Source of the DNA: Cytobacillus sp. IB215665
Lineage (GTDB): Bacteria; Bacillota; Bacilli; Bacillales; SM2101
DNA: 64,000 nt
Direction: 5' to 3'
NCBI RefSeq assembly: GCF_033963835.1
Contig: NZ_JAXBME010000003.1
Location: 186,001 to 250,000, forward strand
Position 1 is the first letter of the stretch. Every line of letters begins with the position of its first letter. The translations under genes and the position numbers were made by a program. Positions 63,995 through 64,000 of the stretch are shown here, one piece after another. The notes beneath the pieces are model-generated. The model was not told the DNA's origin. It did no database searches and was given only the letters and a program-made list of their open reading frames with translations.

Positions 63995-64000
63995 TAACAA

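Noticed and set aside
1..64000. CRISPR array, rRNA, tRNA or insertion sequence
   Set aside because: No spaced direct repeats, rRNA-like or cloverleaf sequences or transposase ORFs were seen.

Overview
The window is AT-rich chromosomal DNA from a Gram-positive, low-GC member of the Bacillaceae. The evidence is strong AGGAGG-type ribosome binding sites, GTG/TTG starts, a ComK competence regulator with an IDEAL-domain (YhzC-like) neighbour, YhjE, a SipS/T/V-type signal peptidase, YhfH/YhfI, LcfB (YhfL), YhgD/YhgE, YhfK and YhfN homologues, and FadR- and CcpA-type operator sequences. Several genes keep the relative neighbourhood they have in Bacillus subtilis (yhgD-yhgE-yhfHI-lcfB ... yhfN ... 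comK-yhjD-yhjE-sip), so most of 33-63 kb looks like conserved backbone with insertions. I saw no rRNA, tRNA, CRISPR array or intact insertion sequence. The species cannot be named from this window.

Layout. 0-4.3 kb: a beta-glucan module on the minus strand (LacI regulator, GH16 endo-beta-glucanase, sugar ABC binding lipoprotein, start of a permease cut by the window edge). 4.9-16.7 kb: mostly single-gene units: DoxX protein, secreted sphingomyelinase C, FrnE-like DsbA oxidoreductase, dihydrofolate reductase, alpha/beta hydrolase, SCP2 protein, acetyltransferases (one Eis-like), an internally repetitive secreted protein, an aldo/keto reductase and an M23 peptidase. 17.3-22.1 kb: one very large secreted protein built like the B component of anthrax/binary toxins but ending in beta/gamma-crystallin repeats. 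23-32 kb: small membrane proteins, RecQ, an ATP-grasp enzyme, and an ECF sigma/anti-sigma pair. 33-39 kb: sip-yhjE, a frameshifted yhjD, comK, yhzC and an ABC-F ATPase. 39-46 kb: a candidate small mRNA or sRNA, a chemoreceptor, YhfK, and the glyoxylate shunt (aceB, aceA). 46-52 kb: an MFS transporter, a PAP2 phosphatase with a glycerophosphodiesterase, an M48 protease, and SCO1. 52-60.5 kb: a TrpXYZ-type ABC system, enoyl-CoA hydratase, DUF5692 membrane protein, long-chain acyl-CoA ligase, YhfI and YhfH. 60.6-63.5 kb: YhgE/Pip and its TetR regulator. 63.9 kb: the start of a probable arylamine N-acetyltransferase, closed early by a stop.

How parts work together. Fatty-acid use is spread over the window (acyl-CoA ligase and SCP2 protein with FadR-like operators, enoyl-CoA hydratase, glyoxylate shunt), which fits growth on fatty acids. 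The TetR regulator at 63 kb and the YhgE gene share a 23-bp operator. A degenerate intergenic repeat family of about 160-170 bp, with terminal inverted repeats of the form GGCTsTTTTC, occurs at least 15 times and fills most of the longer gene-free stretches.

The most unusual items are the protective-antigen-like protein with crystallin repeats and no enzymatic partner nearby, the short minus-strand transcription unit at 39.2-39.6 kb whose 44-codon ORF is bounded by a 12-bp inverted repeat, the dispersed repeat family, and an enoyl-CoA hydratase that appears to start at ATT.
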